From Candidatus Methanoplasma sp. (GTDB lineage: Archaea > Thermoplasmatota > Thermoplasmata > Methanomassiliicoccales > Methanomethylophilaceae), in contig JAIRPP010000012.1 in the NCBI GenBank assembly GCA_031256955.1, positions 60,383-124,382 of the forward strand: a stretch of DNA of 64,000 nucleotides, read 5' to 3'. Positions 52,265 to 60,020 of this stretch are shown one piece after another. The notes beneath the pieces are model-generated. The model saw only the letters and a list, made by a program, of their open reading frames with translations. It had not been told where the DNA came from and searched no databases. How positions within the stretch are numbered: position 1 is the stretch's first letter; each line of letters begins with the position of its first letter. The translations under genes were made by a program, and so were the position numbers.

Positions 52265-55039
52265 ATGTCATCATCTGAGGGGGGCGCTAGCCCTATAGAG
52301 GAGAGAGATGATGAGAAGGGGGACGCGAAGTTCAAGGCGTTCTTGATAATCGTCCTGCTTTTCATAGCCGCCATGGCCATGTCCGTGTTCGCTATATACG
52401 TCGCGAAGGAGGGCGAGTGCCATTGCGGCGAAGGAGGGGGAGGGGCCGCAGGCCCCTTCACGGTAACGTTCGAATCCAACGGCGGGCCGGCCGTCGATGC
52501 GCAGAAGGTGGCCATGGGCGGCCTGGTCGAGGAGCCGGTGACCCTCTATCTGGCCGGATTCTCGTTCGCGGGCTGGCACAAGGACCCCGGATCGGACAGC
52601 TTATGGAACTTCACGTACGACAAGGTGTACGGGAACCTCACCCTCTACGCCAAGTGGGAGACCCTCGAGGCGCCGGCGGATCAGAAGTACACGGTCACGT
52701 TCGACAGCATGGGGGGATCCCCCGTCCCGCAGATAACCGGGGTGGACTTCAACTCGCGCATCGCGGCCCCGCCGGAGCCGGCCCTGGACGGGCGCGAGTT
52801 CCGCGGGTGGTATCAGGACTCGGGATACGCCAGATCTTGGTTCTTCGAATCCGACCGCGTGACGCGCGACGTCACGCTGTACGCCAGATGGGCGGAGGAG
52901 TCGCACAGCGTGACCTTCGACGCGAACGGCGGGACGCCCGTCCCGCCCGAATCGGTCGTGCACGGCTCGCATGCGACGGAGCCGAGCGACCCGGAGAGGC
53001 CCGGGTACGACTTCGGCGGGTGGTACAAGGAGCCCGAGTGCGCGAACGAGTGGGACTTCGGCGCGGACACGGTCGACAGAGACACCGAGGTGTACGCCAA
53101 GTGGGATCCTCACCATTACACCGTGGCGTACGACAAGAACGCCGCCGCCGCATCGGGATCCACAGCCGATAGCGAGCACACCTACGACGTAGGCCGCGAG
53201 CTGACCGCCAACGGCTTCTCCATGGGCGGGTACGAGTTCGCGGGATGGAGCCTCCAGACCGACGGGAGCGGGCGCCTGTTAAGCGACAAGGAGGAAGTGA
53301 GCAACCTGACCGTCGACAAAGGCGTCACCGTGACCCTGTACGCCAAGTGGACCCCGGGCGCGTACACGATAACCCTGCACTACCCGACCGCGGCGGCTAT
53401 TTCCGACCCCGCGACCGACGTAGAGATCCCCGTGACCGGCGGAGCGAGCTACAGCATACCCGATCCCGCGGCGAACAGGCTGTCGTACGCGTTCGGAGGA
53501 TGGTTCAAGATGGTCGGGGGGTCGAACTCGATCTCTTCGGGAATCACGAATCGCGACACCGTCGAATTCCCGAAGACCGGCGTGTGGTCGCTGTCCGGCG
53601 ATCTGGAGCTGTACGCGTACTGGAAGGGGACGAGCAACGCGGCGTATCCGATCGCGAGCGCCGACGAATGCTCCGTCCGGGCTCAGAGGCCCGTCACAGG
53701 AGGCGTCATAGTCGAGGAGTACCACTACGGCAGAAAAGTCACCGGAGTCGCCACGGACGGATTCGGGATATGTATCTCCATGGGGAGCATATACCTCCCG
53801 GAAACGATCGCGTCGATAGGCGACCGCGCGTTCAAGCAATGCGGCGGCCTGACCGGCGTGATGTTGCCGTCCAGCCTCGCCAGCATAGGGGCGGAGGCGT
53901 TCATGGGTTCGGGGCTCATGTCTGTGTCCATCCCAGCCCACGTATCGTCTCTCGGGGACGGCGCATTCCGGAACTGCGCGAACCTGACGAGCGCGGCCTT
54001 CGCCCCGAACGGCGAGCTGAGGAAGATAGGCGACTACGCGTTCTCGGATTCGGGGCTCGCGTCCGTCTCCATCCCCGCCTACATGGAGGAGATAGGGGAT
54101 CGCGCCTTCTACAAGTCGCCCCCCGGCGGAGTCCCTTCCGCCCCCATCTCGCCCCTCGCGAGCGCGGCGTTCGCATCGAACGGCAATCTGTGGAGGATAG
54201 GCGACTACGCGTTCGCCAACTGCGACAGCCTGATCAGCGTTGCGATCCCCGGCTCGGTGACGTACCTGGGCGACGGCGCGTTCTCGGAGAACGCCCGTCT
54301 GACCTCTCTGTCCTTCGGCGCCGGCTCCGCCCTGGAGAAGATCGGGAGCTACGCCTTCGACAGATGCTACCTGCTGGAGGGGCCGCTGTCCATACCGGGC
54401 AGCGTGAAGGAGATAGGAGACTACGCGTTCGGGGACTGCTACCGCCTCGAGCTCCCCGCGCTCGGCCCCAATCTGAAGAAGATCGGAGCCGGCGCGTTCG
54501 GGATGCTGACCAACGTCCATGTGGCGTCTACCCCCATTGCCCTGCCGAGCGGCCTCGAGACCATCGGGGCGAGAGCGTTCAACGGAAGGGCGCTGCACGG
54601 GGACCTGACGATACCGTCCAGCGTGACCAGCATAGGGGAGTACGCATTCAGCAGCACGTTCGGCCTGGAGTCCCTGTCGTTCGCGCCGGGATCCCCGATA
54701 ACGGAGATCGAGAAATACGCGTTCAACTACGCCGGCATAAAGGCCGCGTCCCTGCCGGATGGGGTAGCGGAGATAGGCGAATGCGCATTCAGGGGCACTC
54801 TCCTAGAGGGGGATCTCATCGTTCCCGCATCGGTCACGTACATAGGGTACGGCGCGTTCCAGGACTGTAAAAATATCGCGAACGCCTACATACACAAGGG
54901 CGTGGCGACCATGGAGGGGGGCGTCTTCTCAGGATGCGATTCGATCGCGACGATCTACGTGGAGGCCGGCGCGGACACGTCCGATTGGAACCCCGCGTGG
55001 AACGGAGGCAGGACCGTGGACTATACCTGGGCCCCATAA
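52265..55039 (+). CDS. Surface protein: membrane anchor, five InlB-type repeats, many BspA-like leucine-rich repeats
   Basis: 924 residues. A charged N-terminal 23 residues precede one membrane segment (FKAFLIIVLLFIAAMAMSVF), so the protein is probably anchored by its N-terminus with the rest outside. Five Listeria-Bacteroides repeats follow (closing LYAKW, LYARW, VYAKW, LYAKW, LYAYW), then from about residue 470 a dozen LRR_5/BspA repeats (such as ISMGSIYLPETIASIGDRAF, LTSAAFAPNGELRKIGDYAF). The junction 'GRKVTGVATDGFG' recurs in the other two large proteins. A likely adhesin. TATTATATAG at 52211-52220 is the probable TATA box. A perfect hairpin terminator follows. Confidence 0.9.
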   Translation: MSSSEGGASPIEERDDEKGDAKFKAFLIIVLLFIAAMAMSVFAIYVAKEGECHCGEGGGGAAGPFTVTFESNGGPAVDAQKVAMGGLVEEPVTLYLAGFSFAGWHKDPGSDSLWNFTYDKVYGNLTLYAKWETLEAPADQKYTVTFDSMGGSPVPQITGVDFNSRIAAPPEPALDGREFRGWYQDSGYARSWFFESDRVTRDVTLYARWAEESHSVTFDANGGTPVPPESVVHGSHATEPSDPERPGYDFGGWYKEPECANEWDFGADTVDRDTEVYAKWDPHHYTVAYDKNAAAASGSTADSEHTYDVGRELTANGFSMGGYEFAGWSLQTDGSGRLLSDKEEVSNLTVDKGVTVTLYAKWTPGAYTITLHYPTAAAISDPATDVEIPVTGGASYSIPDPAANRLSYAFGGWFKMVGGSNSISSGITNRDTVEFPKTGVWSLSGDLELYAYWKGTSNAAYPIASADECSVRAQRPVTGGVIVEEYHYGRKVTGVATDGFGICISMGSIYLPETIASIGDRAFKQCGGLTGVMLPSSLASIGAEAFMGSGLMSVSIPAHVSSLGDGAFRNCANLTSAAFAPNGELRKIGDYAFSDSGLASVSIPAYMEEIGDRAFYKSPPGGVPSAPISPLASAAFASNGNLWRIGDYAFANCDSLISVAIPGSVTYLGDGAFSENARLTSLSFGAGSALEKIGSYAFDRCYLLEGPLSIPGSVKEIGDYAFGDCYRLELPALGPNLKKIGAGAFGMLTNVHVASTPIALPSGLETIGARAFNGRALHGDLTIPSSVTSIGEYAFSSTFGLESLSFAPGSPITEIEKYAFNYAGIKAASLPDGVAEIGECAFRGTLLEGDLIVPASVTYIGYGAFQDCKNIANAYIHKGVATMEGGVFSGCDSIATIYVEAGADTSDWNPAWNGGRTVDYTWAP

Positions 55040-55050
55040 CCTCAGGCAAC

Positions 55051-55084
55051 CCGATCCGCCGGGAGCCCGGCGGATCGGCCTTTT
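55051..55084 (+). terminator. Perfect hairpin terminator
   Basis: CCGATCCGCCGGG pairs base for base with CCCGGCGGATCGG around an AG loop (13-bp stem), followed by CCTTTT, 12 nt after the TAA of the surface-protein gene. Confidence 0.85.
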
Positions 55085-55335
55085 CTATATTCCATCCGTT
55101 CCGACGTGCGCCCGCCGCCCGCGCGCGGCCCCGCGGCTTCGACGCGCCGCCCCGCGAACGGGGATGATGCGGTGCCGCGTTCCGTCATTTCGCCGGATCC
55201 AGGGCCGCCGCCATAGACAGTTCTATTTAACCGCACGCTTTAAGCCGCTATGGGGAGGGGTCAGTCACGGACAGCAGGGGCAGCAGGCGGCACACGCTGT
55301 TCGCCCTCGCCATCCTGGCGGCGTCGATCGCGCTC

Positions 55336-57138
55336 ATGGCGGCGGCCGCCTTTTCGATGGCGGGCGGCGACAAGGCGGAGAGGGAGTTCACGGTGACGTT
55401 CGACAGCGGCGGGGGGTCCCCCGTCGAGCCCGTGAGGGTGGCGGAGGGGTCCAGGGTTCCGGAGCCGCCGCGGCCGGAGTACCCCGGCTTCTCGTTCCAG
55501 GGATGGTATATGGACGAATCCATGGCCGCGCCGTGGAGCTTCGCCTTCGACAAGGTCCGCGGGGACATGACCCTGCGCGCCAAGTGGGAGACCGTCGGCG
55601 GCCCGTACTCCCAGACGTACACTGTTCATTTCGATTCCATGGGCGGATCGTACATATCCCCCATATCGGGGGTGGATTACGACGCGATAATCGCGCGGCC
55701 CGCGGACCCCGTCCGCGACGGGTTCGCGTTCGCGGGATGGTACAAGGAGGCCGCGTGCGTCAACCCGTGGTCCTTCCAGAGCGACCACATCCTCGAGGAC
55801 ACCACCATATACGCCGGGTGGGACAGGGTCATGCACTCGGTGTCCTTCGACAGCATGGGCGGGACTCCCGTCCCGCCCGCGTCCGTGGCGCACTCCTCGC
55901 TCGTGCCCCCGCCGGAGCAGCCCGAGAGGGACGGGTACGCCTTCTCGGGATGGTACGCCGACAGCGCATGCGAGGCGCTGTGGACCTTCCCGGTGGACAG
56001 GGTCTCCGGCGACGCGACCCTCTATGCGAAGTGGACGCCCATGCCCCACGTCGCGCGCTTAGACTACCAGGGCGCAGACGGGGACCCGGGCGCAGACGGG
56101 GGCACCATGTCCCTGAGGGAGGGCGACCCGTACATGCTCCCGCTCCCTGTCCGCTCCGTCCGCGCGGGGGAGTACAGGTTCGGCGGATGGTACACGGGGA
56201 TGGGCGGGGTCAACTCCGACCTCTCGACCGACCCCGTCCCGCAGAGCGGGGAGTGGCCGTTCTCCCGGGAGGTGGAGCTCCACGCCTATTGGCTGGGGAC
56301 GGAGGGTCTGCTCTACGCCCCCATCGGGGGCGGCGAGTGCGAGGCGTCCCTCGGGGGCGCGGACCCGAGGGGGGAGATAGCCGTGCAGGAGTGGTTCCGC
56401 GGGATGAGGGTGTCCAGGATCGCGGACGGGGCGTTTGCGAACAAAACTGGGATCACAGGAGTCTACATCCCCGACGCGGTCGCCGAGATAGGCGAATACG
56501 CGTTCGGCGGGTGCACGGGGATATCGTCCATCGCGCTGCCTCCCGGCCTGAGGTCCCTGTGCGAAGGCGCGTTCTCCAACTGCATGGCCGCGGGAGGCCC
56601 CCTGATCCTCCCGGAGGCGCTCGAGGCCATAGGGGACGGGGCGTTCTTCGCCTGCGAGGCGATAACGGGGGTTATAACGTTCCCGGAGAGCCTGAGGAGC
56701 CTGGGGGCCGAGGCGTTCTCCTACTGCCTCCTGATCTCGGGCGCCGACATGTCCGCCGCGACCATTGAGACCATCCCGGACTCCGCGTTCTACGGATGCG
56801 CGAGCCTAGAATCGGTGTCGTGGCCCGCGGGCCTGAGGGAGATAGGGGCGCGGGCGTTCGAGGGATGCACAGGCATTTCGGAGCTGTCCCTGCCGGACGG
56901 CCTGGAGAAGGCGGGGGCGAAGGCGTTCTCCGGGTGCACGGGCATGGAGAGGATGTTCATACCGCTGGGCGCGGCGATGGGCGAGAACGCGGTGGAGGGC
57001 TGCGGGCCGCTCGAAGTCTATGCGGCCGCGGAGGAGAACTTGACACATCCGTTCGTGCCGAGCGGGTGGAGCCCGGACTGGATGGGCGAGAATCCCGTTG
57101 GGATCGAGGTGCATTGGGGCTCGACGTCGCTCCCGTGA
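55336..57138 (+). CDS. Surface protein: four InlB-type repeats plus BspA-like leucine-rich repeats; start codon unclear
   Basis: 600 residues from ATG 55336. Four repeats (closing LRAKW, IYAGW, LYAKW, LHAYW), then WFRGMRVSRIADGAF and about seven LRR_5 repeats (GITGVYIPDAVAEIGEYAFG and others). The ATG used here would cut off most of the signal peptide: the same frame upstream from 55264 reads VTDSRGSRRHTLFALAILAA SIAL, an obvious signal sequence, but no ATG, GTG or TTG occurs between it and the TAA at 55228. A TATA box (TCTATTTAAC, 55222-55231) points to the ATG at 55250, which is in another frame. A start-codon change or one-base indel is likely. Confidence 0.8.
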   Translation: MAAAAFSMAGGDKAEREFTVTFDSGGGSPVEPVRVAEGSRVPEPPRPEYPGFSFQGWYMDESMAAPWSFAFDKVRGDMTLRAKWETVGGPYSQTYTVHFDSMGGSYISPISGVDYDAIIARPADPVRDGFAFAGWYKEAACVNPWSFQSDHILEDTTIYAGWDRVMHSVSFDSMGGTPVPPASVAHSSLVPPPEQPERDGYAFSGWYADSACEALWTFPVDRVSGDATLYAKWTPMPHVARLDYQGADGDPGADGGTMSLREGDPYMLPLPVRSVRAGEYRFGGWYTGMGGVNSDLSTDPVPQSGEWPFSREVELHAYWLGTEGLLYAPIGGGECEASLGGADPRGEIAVQEWFRGMRVSRIADGAFANKTGITGVYIPDAVAEIGEYAFGGCTGISSIALPPGLRSLCEGAFSNCMAAGGPLILPEALEAIGDGAFFACEAITGVITFPESLRSLGAEAFSYCLLISGADMSAATIETIPDSAFYGCASLESVSWPAGLREIGARAFEGCTGISELSLPDGLEKAGAKAFSGCTGMERMFIPLGAAMGENAVEGCGPLEVYAAAEENLTHPFVPSGWSPDWMGENPVGIEVHWGSTSLP

Positions 57139-57162
57139 GCCCGCCCGCGGGCGGGGGCTCAC
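57135..57162. terminator. Symmetrical hairpin containing both stop codons of convergent genes
   Basis: GTGAGCCCGCCCGC pairs with GGGCGGGGGCTCAC. The TGA of the surface-protein gene (57136-57138) and the TGA of the helicase gene (57159-57161, other strand) lie in opposite arms. Probably a bidirectional terminator. Confidence 0.55.
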
Positions 57163-60020
57163 TCCCCGTCATCCTCTTCCAGGGCCTCCCTCACGCGCCC
57201 CGCTATCTCCTCCATGCCCAGCGGCTGGAAGCGCACGGATTCGCCGAGGGACACGTACTCCACCACGCACTCCGCCCTCCTCTTGAAATGGCCCGACGCG
57301 GCGTGCGCGTACGCGCTGAGCTGCACCATGTACTCGCCCAGGTTGGACTTGTCCGAATCCGTCTTGTAGTCGTATACCACCGCGCGGTCGGGGTACACCG
57401 CCAGGAGGTCCATCGTCCCCCTCAGCGTAACGTTCAGCCCCTCTACGGGGAGGGAGCACTCCATCTCCGGGAGCAGGTCCGCCCCCTCCAGCGACGACAG
57501 GATCTCCCGTATCCTCTCCAGCTCAGGCGCGCCGCTCCTCGGGGGGACCCCCATGGCCATCGCGTAGGCCGCCTCGTGCACCATCGTCCCGTACTCCGCG
57601 CCCTTCCCCCCGGCCTCGTCCCTGTCCTCCGCCCCGGATCCCGCGAACCTCATTATCGCGTGCACCGGCATCCCCACCCTCCTCGCGGCGGGGGCGGCCG
57701 TGGCGGGGCGGGGGATCGCCGCGGCCTCCGGGGCAGGCGGGCCGGCAGGGAGGGGCGGGCCCTCCCCGCGGGGGGGCTCGGGCGCGCCCTTGGACAGGCT
57801 CTTGAAGAAGAGCGACGGGCGCGGCCCGGAGACCAGCGACACGTACTGCTTCGCCCTGGAGATCGCCACGAACATGAGCCTCCTCTCCTCCCCGTAGTCC
57901 GCCTCCGCCGCCCTCATGGCGAGGCGCGTCCTCCAGGACTGCGCCATGGCGGCGTGCCCCTCCCTGCGGAACACGGCCTTCCTGCACCTGACCCCGCCCA
58001 GGGGGCTCAGCGGATAGAGGGACGAGTCCCCCCTGACGCTGGGCATGACGCCCTGGTCCACCCCCGCTATTATCACTATGGGGTACTCCAGACCCTTGGA
58101 CTTGTGCATGGTCTGCACGGTCACAGCCCTCCCGTCCAGCATCCCGTCCACGCCGTACTTGGTGTTGTCCTCCATGTCCTTCTCGATCATGCCGATCACG
58201 TCGGATATGGTCATGAGGGACTCGCGGTGGGCGGACGCGATCACCGACGTGATCGCCTGCGTGACGTCGTTGTTCAGCCCGTAGAACGAGAACACCGCCG
58301 TGAGGAGGTCGGTGATCCTGCGCCTCTTCGCCAGCAGGCGCGACCTCATGCGGGACACCTCGGGGGGCGGCCCGTCCGCGAGCATGCGGCGGATCTCCGC
58401 CAGGGGGTGCCCCAGGTCCGCCAGTATCGCGCCCAGGCCCCACGGGTCGCCGGGGCTGTTCACGTACCTCAGCCACGCCAGGGCCAGCTTCCCCTCCCTC
58501 GAGCGCATGATCTCCACGTCCCCCTGGAGGAACGCCGGGATCCCCAGCGAGGCGGCGGCCTCCGCCACCTCGCGGCACATGCCCCCGTTCCTGCAGAGGA
58601 CCGCTATGTCCCCGTAGCCGGGGCGCCTGCGGGACTCCCCCTCGCATATCATGTAGCGGGGGTCGCTCACGTACCCGGCTATCCTGCGGGCGACCTCGGC
58701 GGCCTCGCCCTCCCGGGTGGGGGAGGACGAGAACTCCACGCCCGTGAACCCGCCTATGTCCGACCTCCCGGCGGATATCCTGCTCACGGACCGGGACAGG
58801 GCCTCCGCGTCCAGCGCCTCCTCCTTCGTGGCCGGGGCGAAGAGGACCCCGTATGCCGCGTCTATGACCTCCTGCGAGCTGCGGTAGCTGACGTCCAGGG
58901 TCATCCTGGACGCCTCGGGTATGTGGAAAGGGATCCTGGCGGAGTCGTCGTTGAGGGCCTTCCTCAGGCGGACCATGCGCGCCTCGAACTCTATCATGTT
59001 GCCCACGTCGGCGTGCCTGAACCCGTATATGCCCTGCTTCCAGTCCCCCACGGCGCAGAGGTTCGGCTCCTTCAGGAGCATGAGCGCGATCATCATCTGA
59101 GTCTCGTTCGTGTCCTGGAACTCGTCTATCATCACGTACCTGTGCGACATCCTCTCCCTCGCGCGCCCGTCGCTGTAGAGGGCCACGAACGCGAACAGCG
59201 AGGTCAGCCCGAAGGTGAGGCGGTCGTCCGCGATGGACCTCGCTATGTACGCGTGGTAGACGTCGTGGACGAGGGCGAGCAGGCTCCCCCTGTCCTCGAA
59301 CGCGGCCTCCCTCAGCATCTCCTCCGGCAGGGGGGCCAGCGGGTCGGCGGAGTGGGTCCACCTCTCCCCGCGCATCCTCTCGCACAGGTCTTTGGACAGG
59401 TCGGTCCCCCCGTTCATGCCGGACAGCAGGCCGAGCAGCGCGCCCGGGTCCCCCAGGAGCGCCTTCCCGCCGTCCCCCCCGAACCATCCGCTCCTGAGCG
59501 GCGCGATCCCGCGGGACATCAGGCGGCATATCAGGTCGTACAGCCCTCCCGGCGAGCTCTCCGCTATGGCCGCGTCGTCGCCGTAGTCCTCCCCGCGGTC
59601 CGCCATGAACCCGTCCAGGAAGTCGGAGAAGTGGACCCTGTTCAGGGTCTCGTTCTCGGATACCGCCGCGCCCCTGGAGAGCTTCTCGTCCACCCTGAAG
59701 AAGCGGCTCACGCTCTCGGGGGACTCCATGACGATGGCGTGGCAGAGCGAGTCGAACGTCCCCGACTGCACCAGCTTGGACGGGCCCGAGAGGCCCAGGG
59801 CGCCCATCCTCTCCCTTATCCTCTCCTCCATCTCCGCGGCCGCGTTCCTGGTGAACGTCAGCAGGAGCACGTCCGACGCGCTCACGCCGTCCCTGGAGAT
59901 TATGTTCATGTACCTGTCGACGATGGTGTGCGTCTTGCCCGTGCCCGGGCCCGCGTCCACCACCACCATCCCGTCCAGGGCCTCGGCTATCCTCCTCTGG
60001 GAGGGGTTCAGCTCACTCAT
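57159..60020 (-). CDS. UvrD/RecB-type helicase-nuclease, AddA-like
   Basis: 953 residues. Superfamily 1 helicase motifs: Q-motif LNPSQRRIAE, Walker A VDAGPGTGKTHTIVDRY near 22, Ia LLTFTRNAAAEM, II YVMIDEFQDTNETQ near 300, III VGDWKQGIYGFRHAD, IV SYRSSQEVIDAAY, V QTMHKSKGLEYPIVII near 630, VI RRLMFVAISRAKQYV. The C-terminal 160 residues form a RecB/Cas4-type nuclease with the PD-(D/E)XK residues in LRGTMDLLAVYPDRAVVYDYKTDS. This is the plan of AddA/RecB. Overlaps the upstream AddB-like gene by 8 nt (ATGAGTGA). Probably resects double-strand breaks. Confidence 0.9.
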   Translation of the reverse strand: MSELNPSQRRIAEALDGMVVVDAGPGTGKTHTIVDRYMNIISRDGVSASDVLLLTFTRNAAAEMEERIRERMGALGLSGPSKLVQSGTFDSLCHAIVMESPESVSRFFRVDEKLSRGAAVSENETLNRVHFSDFLDGFMADRGEDYGDDAAIAESSPGGLYDLICRLMSRGIAPLRSGWFGGDGGKALLGDPGALLGLLSGMNGGTDLSKDLCERMRGERWTHSADPLAPLPEEMLREAAFEDRGSLLALVHDVYHAYIARSIADDRLTFGLTSLFAFVALYSDGRARERMSHRYVMIDEFQDTNETQMMIALMLLKEPNLCAVGDWKQGIYGFRHADVGNMIEFEARMVRLRKALNDDSARIPFHIPEASRMTLDVSYRSSQEVIDAAYGVLFAPATKEEALDAEALSRSVSRISAGRSDIGGFTGVEFSSSPTREGEAAEVARRIAGYVSDPRYMICEGESRRRPGYGDIAVLCRNGGMCREVAEAAASLGIPAFLQGDVEIMRSREGKLALAWLRYVNSPGDPWGLGAILADLGHPLAEIRRMLADGPPPEVSRMRSRLLAKRRRITDLLTAVFSFYGLNNDVTQAITSVIASAHRESLMTISDVIGMIEKDMEDNTKYGVDGMLDGRAVTVQTMHKSKGLEYPIVIIAGVDQGVMPSVRGDSSLYPLSPLGGVRCRKAVFRREGHAAMAQSWRTRLAMRAAEADYGEERRLMFVAISRAKQYVSLVSGPRPSLFFKSLSKGAPEPPRGEGPPLPAGPPAPEAAAIPRPATAAPAARRVGMPVHAIMRFAGSGAEDRDEAGGKGAEYGTMVHEAAYAMAMGVPPRSGAPELERIREILSSLEGADLLPEMECSLPVEGLNVTLRGTMDLLAVYPDRAVVYDYKTDSDKSNLGEYMVQLSAYAHAASGHFKRRAECVVEYVSLGESVRFQPLGMEEIAGRVREALEEDDGE

